64,000 nt of DNA from NCBI GenBank assembly GCA_903896925.1, contig CAITZM010000128.1, positions 54,027 through 118,026 on the forward strand, given 5' to 3'. Numbering within the stretch: the stretch's first letter is position 1; the number at the start of each line of letters is the position of its first letter. The notes below the pieces were generated by a model, which was given only the letters and a program-made list of their open reading frames with translations, was not told the origin of the DNA and ran no database searches. Positions 17,489-24,453 of this stretch are shown here, one piece after another. The translations under genes and the position numbers were made by a program. The stretch is from an uncultured Lentisphaerota bacterium. Lineage in GTDB: Bacteria; Verrucomicrobiota; Kiritimatiellia; CAIQIC01.

Positions 17489-18858
17489 TTGGCTTTTCCT
17501 TGTTCGGTGGACTCGTCACCCTCGATCGTATCTTTGAAACTGGGACCGATGGGCGGGAGCGTGGCGTTCCATTTTTCAAAACGCGCGAGGAGTTCCTTCG
17601 CCTTGTCGGCATGTTGCGCGGTGAGATCGTGCTGCTCCTGCACATCGTTGGCCAGATCGATCAGCCGCCACTGTTTCTGTTCTTTGCCGCGGACGAGTTT
17701 CCAGTCGCCCATGCGGATCGCCTGCTCGGCGCGCCAGCGCCAGAAGAGGGCCTCATGCGGATCGGCGGAGCTTTCGCCCCGCAGGAACGGGAGCAGATTC
17801 ACGCCATCGAGCTGGACGCCGTCGAGCGGCTGGGCTTGCGCCGCGGCGACCGCGGTGGGCAGTACGTCGAGCGTGCTGACGGGACGGTCGTAGATTTTGC
17901 CGGCGGGCAAATGTCCCTTCCACTGCACGATAAACGGCTCGCGGATGCCGCCTTCGAGCGCGGCGCCTTTCTTGCCGGAAAACGGGGCGTTCAGCGAACC
18001 TTGAAAATGCTTGCTGCTCGCTGGCATATCGGGCGTGCGCGTGCCGCCGTTATCGCTCATGAAAAAGACGAGCGTGTTCGTCTCCAGCCCGTAGTCGCGT
18101 AGCGCCTTTTGCACCAGCCCCACGGCGTCATCCTGCTGCGCCATGACGCCCAGCACGCCCAGCCGCCCGGGCGCCGGCGATGGAAAACGTTCCTTGTATC
18201 CGCCAAAATCCACCTGCTGATAGTGCGGCGCATGGAAAGCCAGATAGATGAAAAACGGCTGGTCGCGATGACGCGCGATGAAGTCCACCGCCTTGCGACC
18301 AAACACCCGGTCATCCCGCGCATGGAGCGAGGGCAGGATGTCGCTGCCCTTCTTCGCGACCTTGGCGTAATCCGCATAGCCAAAGCTTTCGTCGAAGCCG
18401 TGCTGCGTGGGCGCCATCCAGTCGCCCTTCGCGACCAGCTCCTTGGGTGCGGAGGCCTTGTCCTCGAAGCCGAGGTGCCATTTGCCGAAATGCGCCGTCG
18501 CGTAGCCGGCGGCCTTGAGATGATCGGCGATCGTCTTGCTGCCGCGCATGAGCATGAGCGGGAAGTTCGGATTCCCCTCGTGGCCGAACCGCTGCTGATA
18601 GCAGCCGCTCACCAAGCCCGCGCGCGACGGCGAACACTGCGGCGCGGTGGCATAGCCCGCCGTACAACGCACCCCATTCGTCGCCAGCGAATCGATGTTC
18701 GGCGTCTTCACATCCCGCGAACCCTGACAGCCGAGATCGGCATAACCGAGATCGTCGGCGAGGATGACGATGACGTTGGGCTTGGCCTTCTCGGCGGCGT
18801 GGAGCTGCGCCAGCGGCGCGAGCAGCAGGGCGAGGAGGAGTGTGAGGATGGTTCTCAT
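17485..18858 (-). CDS. Sulfatase, family S1, first of the eight-gene sulfatase run
   Basis: 457 residues with signal peptide MRTILTLLLALLLAPLAQLH. The motif is Cys75-Ser-Pro-Ser-Arg79 (APQCSPSRAGLVSG), with ADDLGYADLGCQG, FGKWHLGF and MSDNGGTRT. The PALEGGIREPF-like segment reads KKGAALEGGIREPFIVQW. The signal-peptide DNA (GCGAGCAGCAGGGCGAGGAG, about 18806-18840 on the plus strand) is nearly shared with unrelated genes of the locus. It follows the sialidase-like gene by 24 bp and so opens the sulfatase run of this operon. Confidence 0.93.
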   Translation of the reverse strand: MRTILTLLLALLLAPLAQLHAAEKAKPNVIVILADDLGYADLGCQGSRDVKTPNIDSLATNGVRCTAGYATAPQCSPSRAGLVSGCYQQRFGHEGNPNFPLMLMRGSKTIADHLKAAGYATAHFGKWHLGFEDKASAPKELVAKGDWMAPTQHGFDESFGYADYAKVAKKGSDILPSLHARDDRVFGRKAVDFIARHRDQPFFIYLAFHAPHYQQVDFGGYKERFPSPAPGRLGVLGVMAQQDDAVGLVQKALRDYGLETNTLVFFMSDNGGTRTPDMPASSKHFQGSLNAPFSGKKGAALEGGIREPFIVQWKGHLPAGKIYDRPVSTLDVLPTAVAAAQAQPLDGVQLDGVNLLPFLRGESSADPHEALFWRWRAEQAIRMGDWKLVRGKEQKQWRLIDLANDVQEQHDLTAQHADKAKELLARFEKWNATLPPIGPSFKDTIEGDESTEQGKAK

Positions 18859-18882
18859 GTTTCTCGTTACGATAGTTTACGA

Positions 18883-20127
18883 CTAGCGTGCCTTGCCGGT
18901 CAGCGTGGTGAGGTCGCGACCATTGAGCAGCCAACTCAGATTGAAGGAGACCACTTGAACCGCTTCGTGGAAGCCTTTCGGGCCGCCCTCGAAGAGCAGG
19001 TAGATTTTCCCTTGGCTCGGCGTCCCGTTCCGGCCAACGCCGAGATTGGAATAGGCGCTGGGGCCGTCATAGACGAGCCGCTTGACCGGCCATGTGCGGC
19101 CACCATCGAAGCTGGCCCAAACGGTGACTTTCTCGCGACCCGTCGCGATGGACGCACCGACCTGCTTGGGCATCACACCGGCGTCGGTGTCCACGTTGCT
19201 GTAGAGGAGGATGTCGTGACCGGCAACGGGCAGGCGGATCATGCCGCCCATCAGGCCGTAGGAAGTGCCGCGTGCGCCGTCGGGCAGCTCGGGGCTGCGG
19301 TAAGCACCCATCCACAAGTCACCGCCGTCGTCGCTGTGGGCCATGAAGCGGTTGCCGCGGCTCATGTGCTCGCGGGAGTTGTAGAGGATGCTGCCATCGG
19401 ACAGCTCGGCCAGCGCGGCTTCGCCGGTGCCCAGCACGGGGAACGGCTTGCTGGTCTGCCAGACCGCGCCGCCGTCATCGCTGTAGAGCGCGGTGCTGTA
19501 ATGGTAAGGACGCCACTCGACGGCATTGGAGCTTTTCGGCCCCATGACGCGCGCCGGCATGATGAGCCGGCCCTTGTGCTGGCCGAACGCGAGCGTGATG
19601 CCGCACTGCATCGCCGACACGCCCTCGGTCTTGGGAATGTTCCCGAACCCATCGGGCCGCACCTGCACGCTCTCGCGCGTCCAGCTTGCTCCAGAATCGC
19701 GGCTGCGGAAAAGCCAGCCGGCACCCGGATTGACGTAGAGGATGTCGCCCTTCGTCTCGTCCACGAGAGCGCGGCCCCCTTTGGCGTCGGGGGCGATTGC
19801 GATGTCGGCGTCCCAGGTCTTACCGCCGTCGCGGCTGCGCCGGCAGTTGCCGCCGCCGGGCGACTGGAACGCCACCACCGTGCCATCCTTTGCGGTGAGG
19901 ACTCCGCCCCAACCACCGCGTTTTTCCCAAAGCTGCTGCATGGGAACGAAGAGCTGCTCGCCCAAGAACTCTTCCAATCGGGACGCGACAGCGAAATCGG
20001 TGCCAGCGGCGTCTTTCAGCGCTGACTGTGCTTGCAGTGAGAGCAGCGCGAAGAGCAGCAGGACGGTGAGAGCCGAGCGCAGCGAGACGGCCCGTCGAAA
20101 GCGGGCCACTGTGCAGGTGGGTTTCAT
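18883..20127 (-). CDS. Sialidase-superfamily beta-propeller with Asp-boxes
   Basis: 414 residues from the ATG at 20127 with AAAGGAAC upstream. The signal peptide is an Arg-rich n-region then ALTVLLLFALLSLQAQSA. Five Asp-box (S-x-D-x-G-x-x-W) motifs are visible: SRDGGKTW, SRDSGASW, SDDGGAVW, SDDGGDLW and SFDGGRTW. This is the exo-alpha-sialidase (GH33-like) fold. A catalytic Tyr/Glu pair cannot be assigned with confidence, so activity on sialic acid is not claimed; in sulfatase loci such propellers also act on other acidic sugars. It leads the operon into the eight sulfatases. The longer upstream frame is only translated palindrome repeat. Confidence 0.8.
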   Translation of the reverse strand: MKPTCTVARFRRAVSLRSALTVLLLFALLSLQAQSALKDAAGTDFAVASRLEEFLGEQLFVPMQQLWEKRGGWGGVLTAKDGTVVAFQSPGGGNCRRSRDGGKTWDADIAIAPDAKGGRALVDETKGDILYVNPGAGWLFRSRDSGASWTRESVQVRPDGFGNIPKTEGVSAMQCGITLAFGQHKGRLIMPARVMGPKSSNAVEWRPYHYSTALYSDDGGAVWQTSKPFPVLGTGEAALAELSDGSILYNSREHMSRGNRFMAHSDDGGDLWMGAYRSPELPDGARGTSYGLMGGMIRLPVAGHDILLYSNVDTDAGVMPKQVGASIATGREKVTVWASFDGGRTWPVKRLVYDGPSAYSNLGVGRNGTPSQGKIYLLFEGGPKGFHEAVQVVSFNLSWLLNGRDLTTLTGKAR

Positions 20128-20160
20128 GGTTGTTCCTTTCGCTTTCATTTCATTCGTCAG

Positions 20161-20238
20161 TTCCAAGCATTGGAAACCAGCGCACCGCTTTTTTCCAATG
20201 GTTGGAAAAAGCTGGCGTGGAGTTTCCAAACCTTGGAA
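20161..20238. repeat. TTCCAA-N3-TTGGAA array (3 units)
   Basis: Three palindromes: TTCCAAGCATTGGAA (20161-20175), TTTTTCCAA-TGG-TTGGAAAAA (20190-20210) and TTCCAA-ACC-TTGGAA (20224-20238). Centres are 32 and 31 bp apart. TCTGGCAAGGCGC follows, also present after the array at 28.2 kb. It occupies the leader of the sialidase-sulfatase operon. Confidence 0.9.
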
Positions 20239-20314
20239 CGTCTGGCAAGGCGCGGCTCGCGTGCGGCGCGTTCCAGGGCGCGAGCCGCGGGGCGGTGGAG
20301 AGCGTGGGTTTCAT
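20239..20314 (-). pseudogene. Possible 5' stub of a lost operon gene, joined to the palindrome array
   Basis: An ATG at 20314 lies 11 bp after the esterase stop, as if the next operon gene began there. The frame (MKPTLSTAPRLAPWNAPHAS) runs straight into the array and has no recognisable domain. The surrounding DNA TGGGTTTCATGGT equals the start context of the gene at 20127. Weak alone, it matches two clearer cases at 28.3 and 48.5 kb. Confidence 0.3.
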
Positions 20315-20325
20315 GGTGTAAGCGA

Positions 20326-21105
20326 TCAAGGCGAGCGCTCGCCTTTGCTCATCATGCCCTGCAGTTTGTCGGCGAAGAGCCGGCCCAGATCCAGCTGGCC
20401 TCGAGCGGTGAAATGGACCTCGTCGGCACCGACCTGGAGCGCATCGCAATCGACGAAGTCCGAGCAGGTCTCCTGCGCTTTGCGCACCAGAGGGGCGAAT
20501 GGAAACTTGTCCTTCGGTTGCCCGGCGCGCAGGCGGCTGCAGACAAAGAGCAGGTTGGGAGCCTTCAGGTCCTTCCTCGCCGCCTGGATGAAGGCCTGCA
20601 AGTTGACGGCATAAGCCTCCGCCTTCTTCCTATCCTTCGAATCACCTGATCCTTGCACCATGAGCAGGCCGATGATTGTGATCGGATGGGCCTTACGTGC
20701 GGCTTCCACTTTGTGGATGAGTTCCCAGTAAAGCGAATCAGGGGTCCCCGGCGACCAGACGGTGTCGAGGCTGGTACCATGAGAAGAGTGCTTGATGATG
20801 CCGATCTGGCGCTTGAGCTTCCGGCTCATGCTCGCGGCAAACGAGACTTCGGCACCGAACCCGCGCCCGTTGATCTTCTCCGGCGAGAGGCCCGTCCACT
20901 GTGTTCCATCAAAGAACAGGGCGTCGGCCTGCTCCCCCTTCAGCTCCTGGGGCAGGTCTTCCATCTTCGACCGTCCCCCGCTCATGTTGCTGCCGCCAAC
21001 GCAGATGAAGACCGGCAAAGGCTCGTCCGCAGCCAACGCTCCGGTCGTCATGAGGGTGGCCACCTGACCGAACAGCAAGGCCGTGAGGATGACCGGGTAT
21101 TTCAT
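20326..21105 (-). CDS. SGNH-type esterase, sialate O-acetylesterase-like (GGSNM variant)
   Basis: 259 residues from the ATG at 21105, which overlaps the preceding stop as ATGA (21102-21105). Signal peptide MKYPVILTALLFGQVATLMT. The catalytic Ser block reads VGGSNMSGG in place of the usual GQSNM. GLLMVQGSGDS replaces the usual WxQGExD block and EVHFTARGQLDLG supplies the C-terminal Asp/Glu-x-x-His. This is the DUF303/CE6-like fold that removes acetyl groups from sugars in the periplasm or outside the cell. The altered blocks mean the specificity, and perhaps activity, are uncertain. It ends 11 bp before the stub at 20314. Confidence 0.75.
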   Translation of the reverse strand: MKYPVILTALLFGQVATLMTTGALAADEPLPVFICVGGSNMSGGRSKMEDLPQELKGEQADALFFDGTQWTGLSPEKINGRGFGAEVSFAASMSRKLKRQIGIIKHSSHGTSLDTVWSPGTPDSLYWELIHKVEAARKAHPITIIGLLMVQGSGDSKDRKKAEAYAVNLQAFIQAARKDLKAPNLLFVCSRLRAGQPKDKFPFAPLVRKAQETCSDFVDCDALQVGADEVHFTARGQLDLGRLFADKLQGMMSKGERSP

Positions 21106-23096
21106 GGGTTTGGTTCCTTGATGCTGTTTTTCTCCAAACGCACCGAGTCGGTGTTCAGGAGCGTGATGGGATCGAGGCGCTGCACCTTGGGCGCAATGGG
21201 CGGGGCGGTCACGATGGTGTTGTTGCGCACGACGGCGTTTTGAACATCGCGCAACAGAATGGCGGGACCGGGAAACCCGGTGATCTCGTTGCCGGCGATG
21301 AGCAGGTTGCGATGCAGCCGCTCGCCGCCGCTCTTGAAGATGGTCGCCCAGACGGCAGCGTGTTCGCGGGCGAGCTGGCCGCAGTCGCGGATGCGGTTGT
21401 CGCGCACGACATAGTCCACCGCACCCAAACCCTCGAACGGCGCGTTCCAAAACTCCACTGCGCCGCCGCCGAGTCCCTCGAAGGTGTTATGCTCGATCAG
21501 CCCACCGCGGCCTTTCGCGAGCACGCCGATGCGGCGGCCATTACGAACGGTGTTGTTGCGGAATACGAACTGGTTGCAGGTGCGGCTCGCGTCGAAGACC
21601 TGCGTGATCGTTCCGTCGGCCGGCCCCTTTTTCTGGCCCGCTCGCTTGACGCCGGGCCGGCCGATCACGATGTCGCCGACGTCGCCGTCGAGCGTCACAT
21701 CGAGCGCTTTCTCCAGCTTGGAAACGCTGCGGACCTTGCGCTCGCTGACGAGCCGGCCCTCTGCCCGGTTGAAGAACTGCAGGACATCGCCCGGTTGGAT
21801 GTCGAGCGCAATACTCCAGCCAATGCCGTCGTAGGGATTGCGCAGTGGCAGGCGCACACAATCAGGAGTCAGTTTCTTTTCGAGGCCCATGACCAGGCCG
21901 TTGACGTGGCAGATGTCGTCGCCAGTGTTTTCCCACGTGCAACCCTCAATCCACGGCCCGAGGCGGGCGTTGTGGTGATTGTGACCACCGTTGTTGGCCG
22001 CGATGAAGCGGCCGGGTTTCAGCCGGATGCCGCAATCAAGGATACAGAGCCCGCTGCTGAAGTGGGAATTAAACGCCTCGTTGGCCACGGCGAAGGCCGT
22101 GAGCTTGAACAAGACCACAGCGTCGCTGGCGTCCACATCAAAGCCGGTGGCGATGCGGGGATCGAGAACGTACACATCTCCCACCGCGAGCTGGCGAAGC
22201 TGCTGCTGGTGTGCGGCCGTGAAGCGATAGCGGCGGTCAGCCATCTTCTGCCAGCCGGCGTGTTCGAAGACGAGATCCACACCCCGTTTCATGCGCGGGA
22301 ATTTCGGGTCCACGATCATCCCCTTCTTGTCCTTCTCAAAATATGGGTTCGACTCCGGCAACGGATGACCCGGCGCGATCTCGACATCAAACGTCCCAGC
22401 TTTGGCGTCCACCGCCAGCACGCGACCTGCTGTGTAGGGCAATGGATCGAAGTCGAACGTGAAGTTCTTCACCAGCACGCGGCGACAATGCTCCAGATGC
22501 ACGAACTTGAGAAACCCGGTAAAGGTCATGTTCGCGCCGCCGCCGTCAATGACAAGGTCGGTGGCATTCGTGAAAGCGATGAACGCCGCCGCGCCGCCCG
22601 GGTTGAGGCGGTAGTCGCCTTGCGCGAACTTCACCACGACCGGCGTTTGCGTGGCGGCGCTGGCGAACGCCTGCTGGATTTCGACGAAGGTCGCGCCCCG
22701 CGGAATCTCCATGACTCGCGCCGGCTGTTGCACCGAAAACTTCCGCTCTGCCGACCAGGGCTCCCGCACGCCGTCCGCAGCGACGCCGGCGACGCGCCAC
22801 CAATACGCTCCCGGCGCAAGCTCCTTGTCTGGCGCATACCAGTTGATCACCGCCGCGAGACGATCCTCATCCACGATGGCCGTGAACTTTTCATCCGCGG
22901 CAATTTGAATATCGTAGCCCGGCATCGCCTCCACGCTGGCAACCAGGGACGGCTGCCAGCGGAAATGCGGAATGCCCATCATCAACACCATCTCCTCCCC
23001 GGGCTCGATGAGCAGCGGCGCAGCGGCGGCGCGGAGATGCGCCCAAGGAGACAGCAACAGGGCGGCAAGGAATGTGAAGAGGAGTTTCATGCGCAT
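21102..23096 (-). CDS. Right-handed beta-helix protein, GH110-like
   Basis: 664 residues with a signal peptide (LLFTFLAALLLSPWAHLRAA). Residues about 40-125 look like a fibronectin/Ig-type domain (GAYWWRVAGVAADG). A parallel beta-helix follows (about 130-650), with repeats such as NNTVRNGRRIGVLAKGRGG and NEITGFPGPAILLRDVQN. Residues about 380-400 read GCTWENTGDDICHVNG, resembling the Asp-rich GDDxxNxH segment of GH110 alpha-galactosidases. GH110 enzymes act on alpha-1,3-galactosides, including sulfated algal galactans in some marine species. The assignment is tentative; other beta-helix CAZyme families share the DD motif. The gene is coupled to the esterase by ATGA. Confidence 0.7.
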   Translation of the reverse strand: MRMKLLFTFLAALLLSPWAHLRAAAAPLLIEPGEEMVLMMGIPHFRWQPSLVASVEAMPGYDIQIAADEKFTAIVDEDRLAAVINWYAPDKELAPGAYWWRVAGVAADGVREPWSAERKFSVQQPARVMEIPRGATFVEIQQAFASAATQTPVVVKFAQGDYRLNPGGAAAFIAFTNATDLVIDGGGANMTFTGFLKFVHLEHCRRVLVKNFTFDFDPLPYTAGRVLAVDAKAGTFDVEIAPGHPLPESNPYFEKDKKGMIVDPKFPRMKRGVDLVFEHAGWQKMADRRYRFTAAHQQQLRQLAVGDVYVLDPRIATGFDVDASDAVVLFKLTAFAVANEAFNSHFSSGLCILDCGIRLKPGRFIAANNGGHNHHNARLGPWIEGCTWENTGDDICHVNGLVMGLEKKLTPDCVRLPLRNPYDGIGWSIALDIQPGDVLQFFNRAEGRLVSERKVRSVSKLEKALDVTLDGDVGDIVIGRPGVKRAGQKKGPADGTITQVFDASRTCNQFVFRNNTVRNGRRIGVLAKGRGGLIEHNTFEGLGGGAVEFWNAPFEGLGAVDYVVRDNRIRDCGQLAREHAAVWATIFKSGGERLHRNLLIAGNEITGFPGPAILLRDVQNAVVRNNTIVTAPPIAPKVQRLDPITLLNTDSVRLEKNSIKEPNP

Positions 23097-23136
23097 GTGG
23101 TCGTCTGGCCAAGGGCAGCTGCGATGAGAGGTGTAC

Positions 23137-24432
23137 TCACCGGACATCCTCACTGAAAGACACGAAGGTTCCGATCAGCTCACTGGCATAGCGGCTGCCG
23201 TCCGCGAAGCCTTCCTTATTGTCGGGGTGCCTATGATTGTGGGCATAAATCAAGAGCGCGCGGCCACCACCCACCGGAACAATGGCATTGTGGCCGCTGA
23301 AATTCGGGGATTGTCCCGTGAACATCACGTTATGCTGACAATGCCAGGTGAGGCCATGGTCACGGCTGGCAGCCACGCGATTGCCGCCACGGCCCGTGAA
23401 GGCCACGATGATTCCGTTGTCCAGCAACGTCGCCACCGGCATTACGCCCGTCGGATGGACCTCGATGGGTGTTGACCAAGTTTTCCCTTCGTCCTTGGAG
23501 CGCGACACCTTGACGGGCGGATACTTCGGACGATGACATTGTTCTCCGGTACGCAGGAACTTCACGACTCTCACGAAGACCAGCAGCTCGCCGTTGGCCG
23601 CCCGCAGAAGAAAGGGCTCGCCATAGCCATCCAGCGCGTTATCACACTGCTTGTCCAGGTCGATGCCAAAATTCCGAAAGCTCAACTGCCCTGCCTCCTG
23701 CCACGACGTGCCACGATCTGCCGACGTGCGGAACTGGAGTCCATAGGAGCAGCCTTTCACGAACGTTTGTCCCTTCAGGATCATGTCCAAACTATCGATC
23801 TGCCCGGCGCAAAGAATTTTCCCGTCGGTCAGTTGGATCATGCTGTTCCCATATTGCAGGGACAGCGGCTCCTTTCGCTCAACGACCACTTGCTTGTCCG
23901 CCGTCGCATCCAGTTTCAGGCCTTGATGGCGGCCATAATCCATGATGAAACTGCCGTCCTCAAGCCGGGCCCCTCTCCGCACCACGGTGGGCTTCGAAGC
24001 CCAAGTCTTCCCGCCATCCTCGGAAGTTTGCGACCTCGCTTTTTGCCAGGTTTTTCCGTTGTCCTTCGAGCGGAGACTGCACACATCGCCGTCTTCCTTG
24101 GGCGAAAGGTCAAAGTCCCTGTGCTTGCCCCCGGAAAGCGGACAGTTGAGGAGAAGATCCCCGTTGTTCAGCCGAACCGCTTTGAGAAAAGGATGAATCG
24201 CAGAAATCGGAGCAGGCGTCAGCCGGATCGTGTTTTCGATCCTCATGCGAATCCCGCCATCGTTGATGGTCTCCGCGGCAGGCGCCGTATCCGTATTCTC
24301 ACTATACTTTCCCTGTGGCGGGATCAGGGCCAAGCTGTCCGCACACACCGCGAGCAAGAGGCTGCTGATCGCAAGGCCAAAGCCTGTCTGTGCGCGGAAA
24401 TGTGCGGCGAAGAGAGAGTGTGTGTGCTTCAT
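23137..24432 (-). CDS. Sialidase-superfamily beta-propeller with Asp-boxes
   Basis: 431 residues with signal peptide ending near CADSLALI. Asp-box motifs: SKDNGKTW, SEDGGKTW, SADRGTSW, SKDEGKTW and SRDHGLTW. An Arg-containing strand precedes (GIRMRIENTIRLTP) and a late GRGGNRVAASRDHG segment follows. Like the gene at 18.9 kb this is a six-bladed-propeller candidate of the GH33-like superfamily, but the two are not close copies. The gene lies 21 bp after the PDZ-HEAT gene and 40 bp before the beta-helix gene, so they are probably co-transcribed. Confidence 0.75.
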   Translation of the reverse strand: MKHTHSLFAAHFRAQTGFGLAISSLLLAVCADSLALIPPQGKYSENTDTAPAAETINDGGIRMRIENTIRLTPAPISAIHPFLKAVRLNNGDLLLNCPLSGGKHRDFDLSPKEDGDVCSLRSKDNGKTWQKARSQTSEDGGKTWASKPTVVRRGARLEDGSFIMDYGRHQGLKLDATADKQVVVERKEPLSLQYGNSMIQLTDGKILCAGQIDSLDMILKGQTFVKGCSYGLQFRTSADRGTSWQEAGQLSFRNFGIDLDKQCDNALDGYGEPFLLRAANGELLVFVRVVKFLRTGEQCHRPKYPPVKVSRSKDEGKTWSTPIEVHPTGVMPVATLLDNGIIVAFTGRGGNRVAASRDHGLTWHCQHNVMFTGQSPNFSGHNAIVPVGGGRALLIYAHNHRHPDNKEGFADGSRYASELIGTFVSFSEDVR

Positions 24433-24453
24433 GGTCTGCTTTGGCCATAGCGT

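Noticed and set aside
6672..18858. Tandem duplication of one sulfatase gene
   Set aside because: The active-site segments and first metal motifs differ widely between the eight proteins, so they are not recent copies.
18883..20229. Start of the sialidase-like gene at 20229
   Set aside because: The extension METPRQLFPTIGKK is translated array sequence; the ATG at 20127 has AAAGGAAC upstream and a signal peptide.
18883..24432. True sialidases (neuraminidases) acting on sialic acid
   Set aside because: Asp-boxes define only the propeller superfamily. The Arg triad and catalytic Tyr/Glu could not be placed, and nothing else here handles sialic acid for certain.
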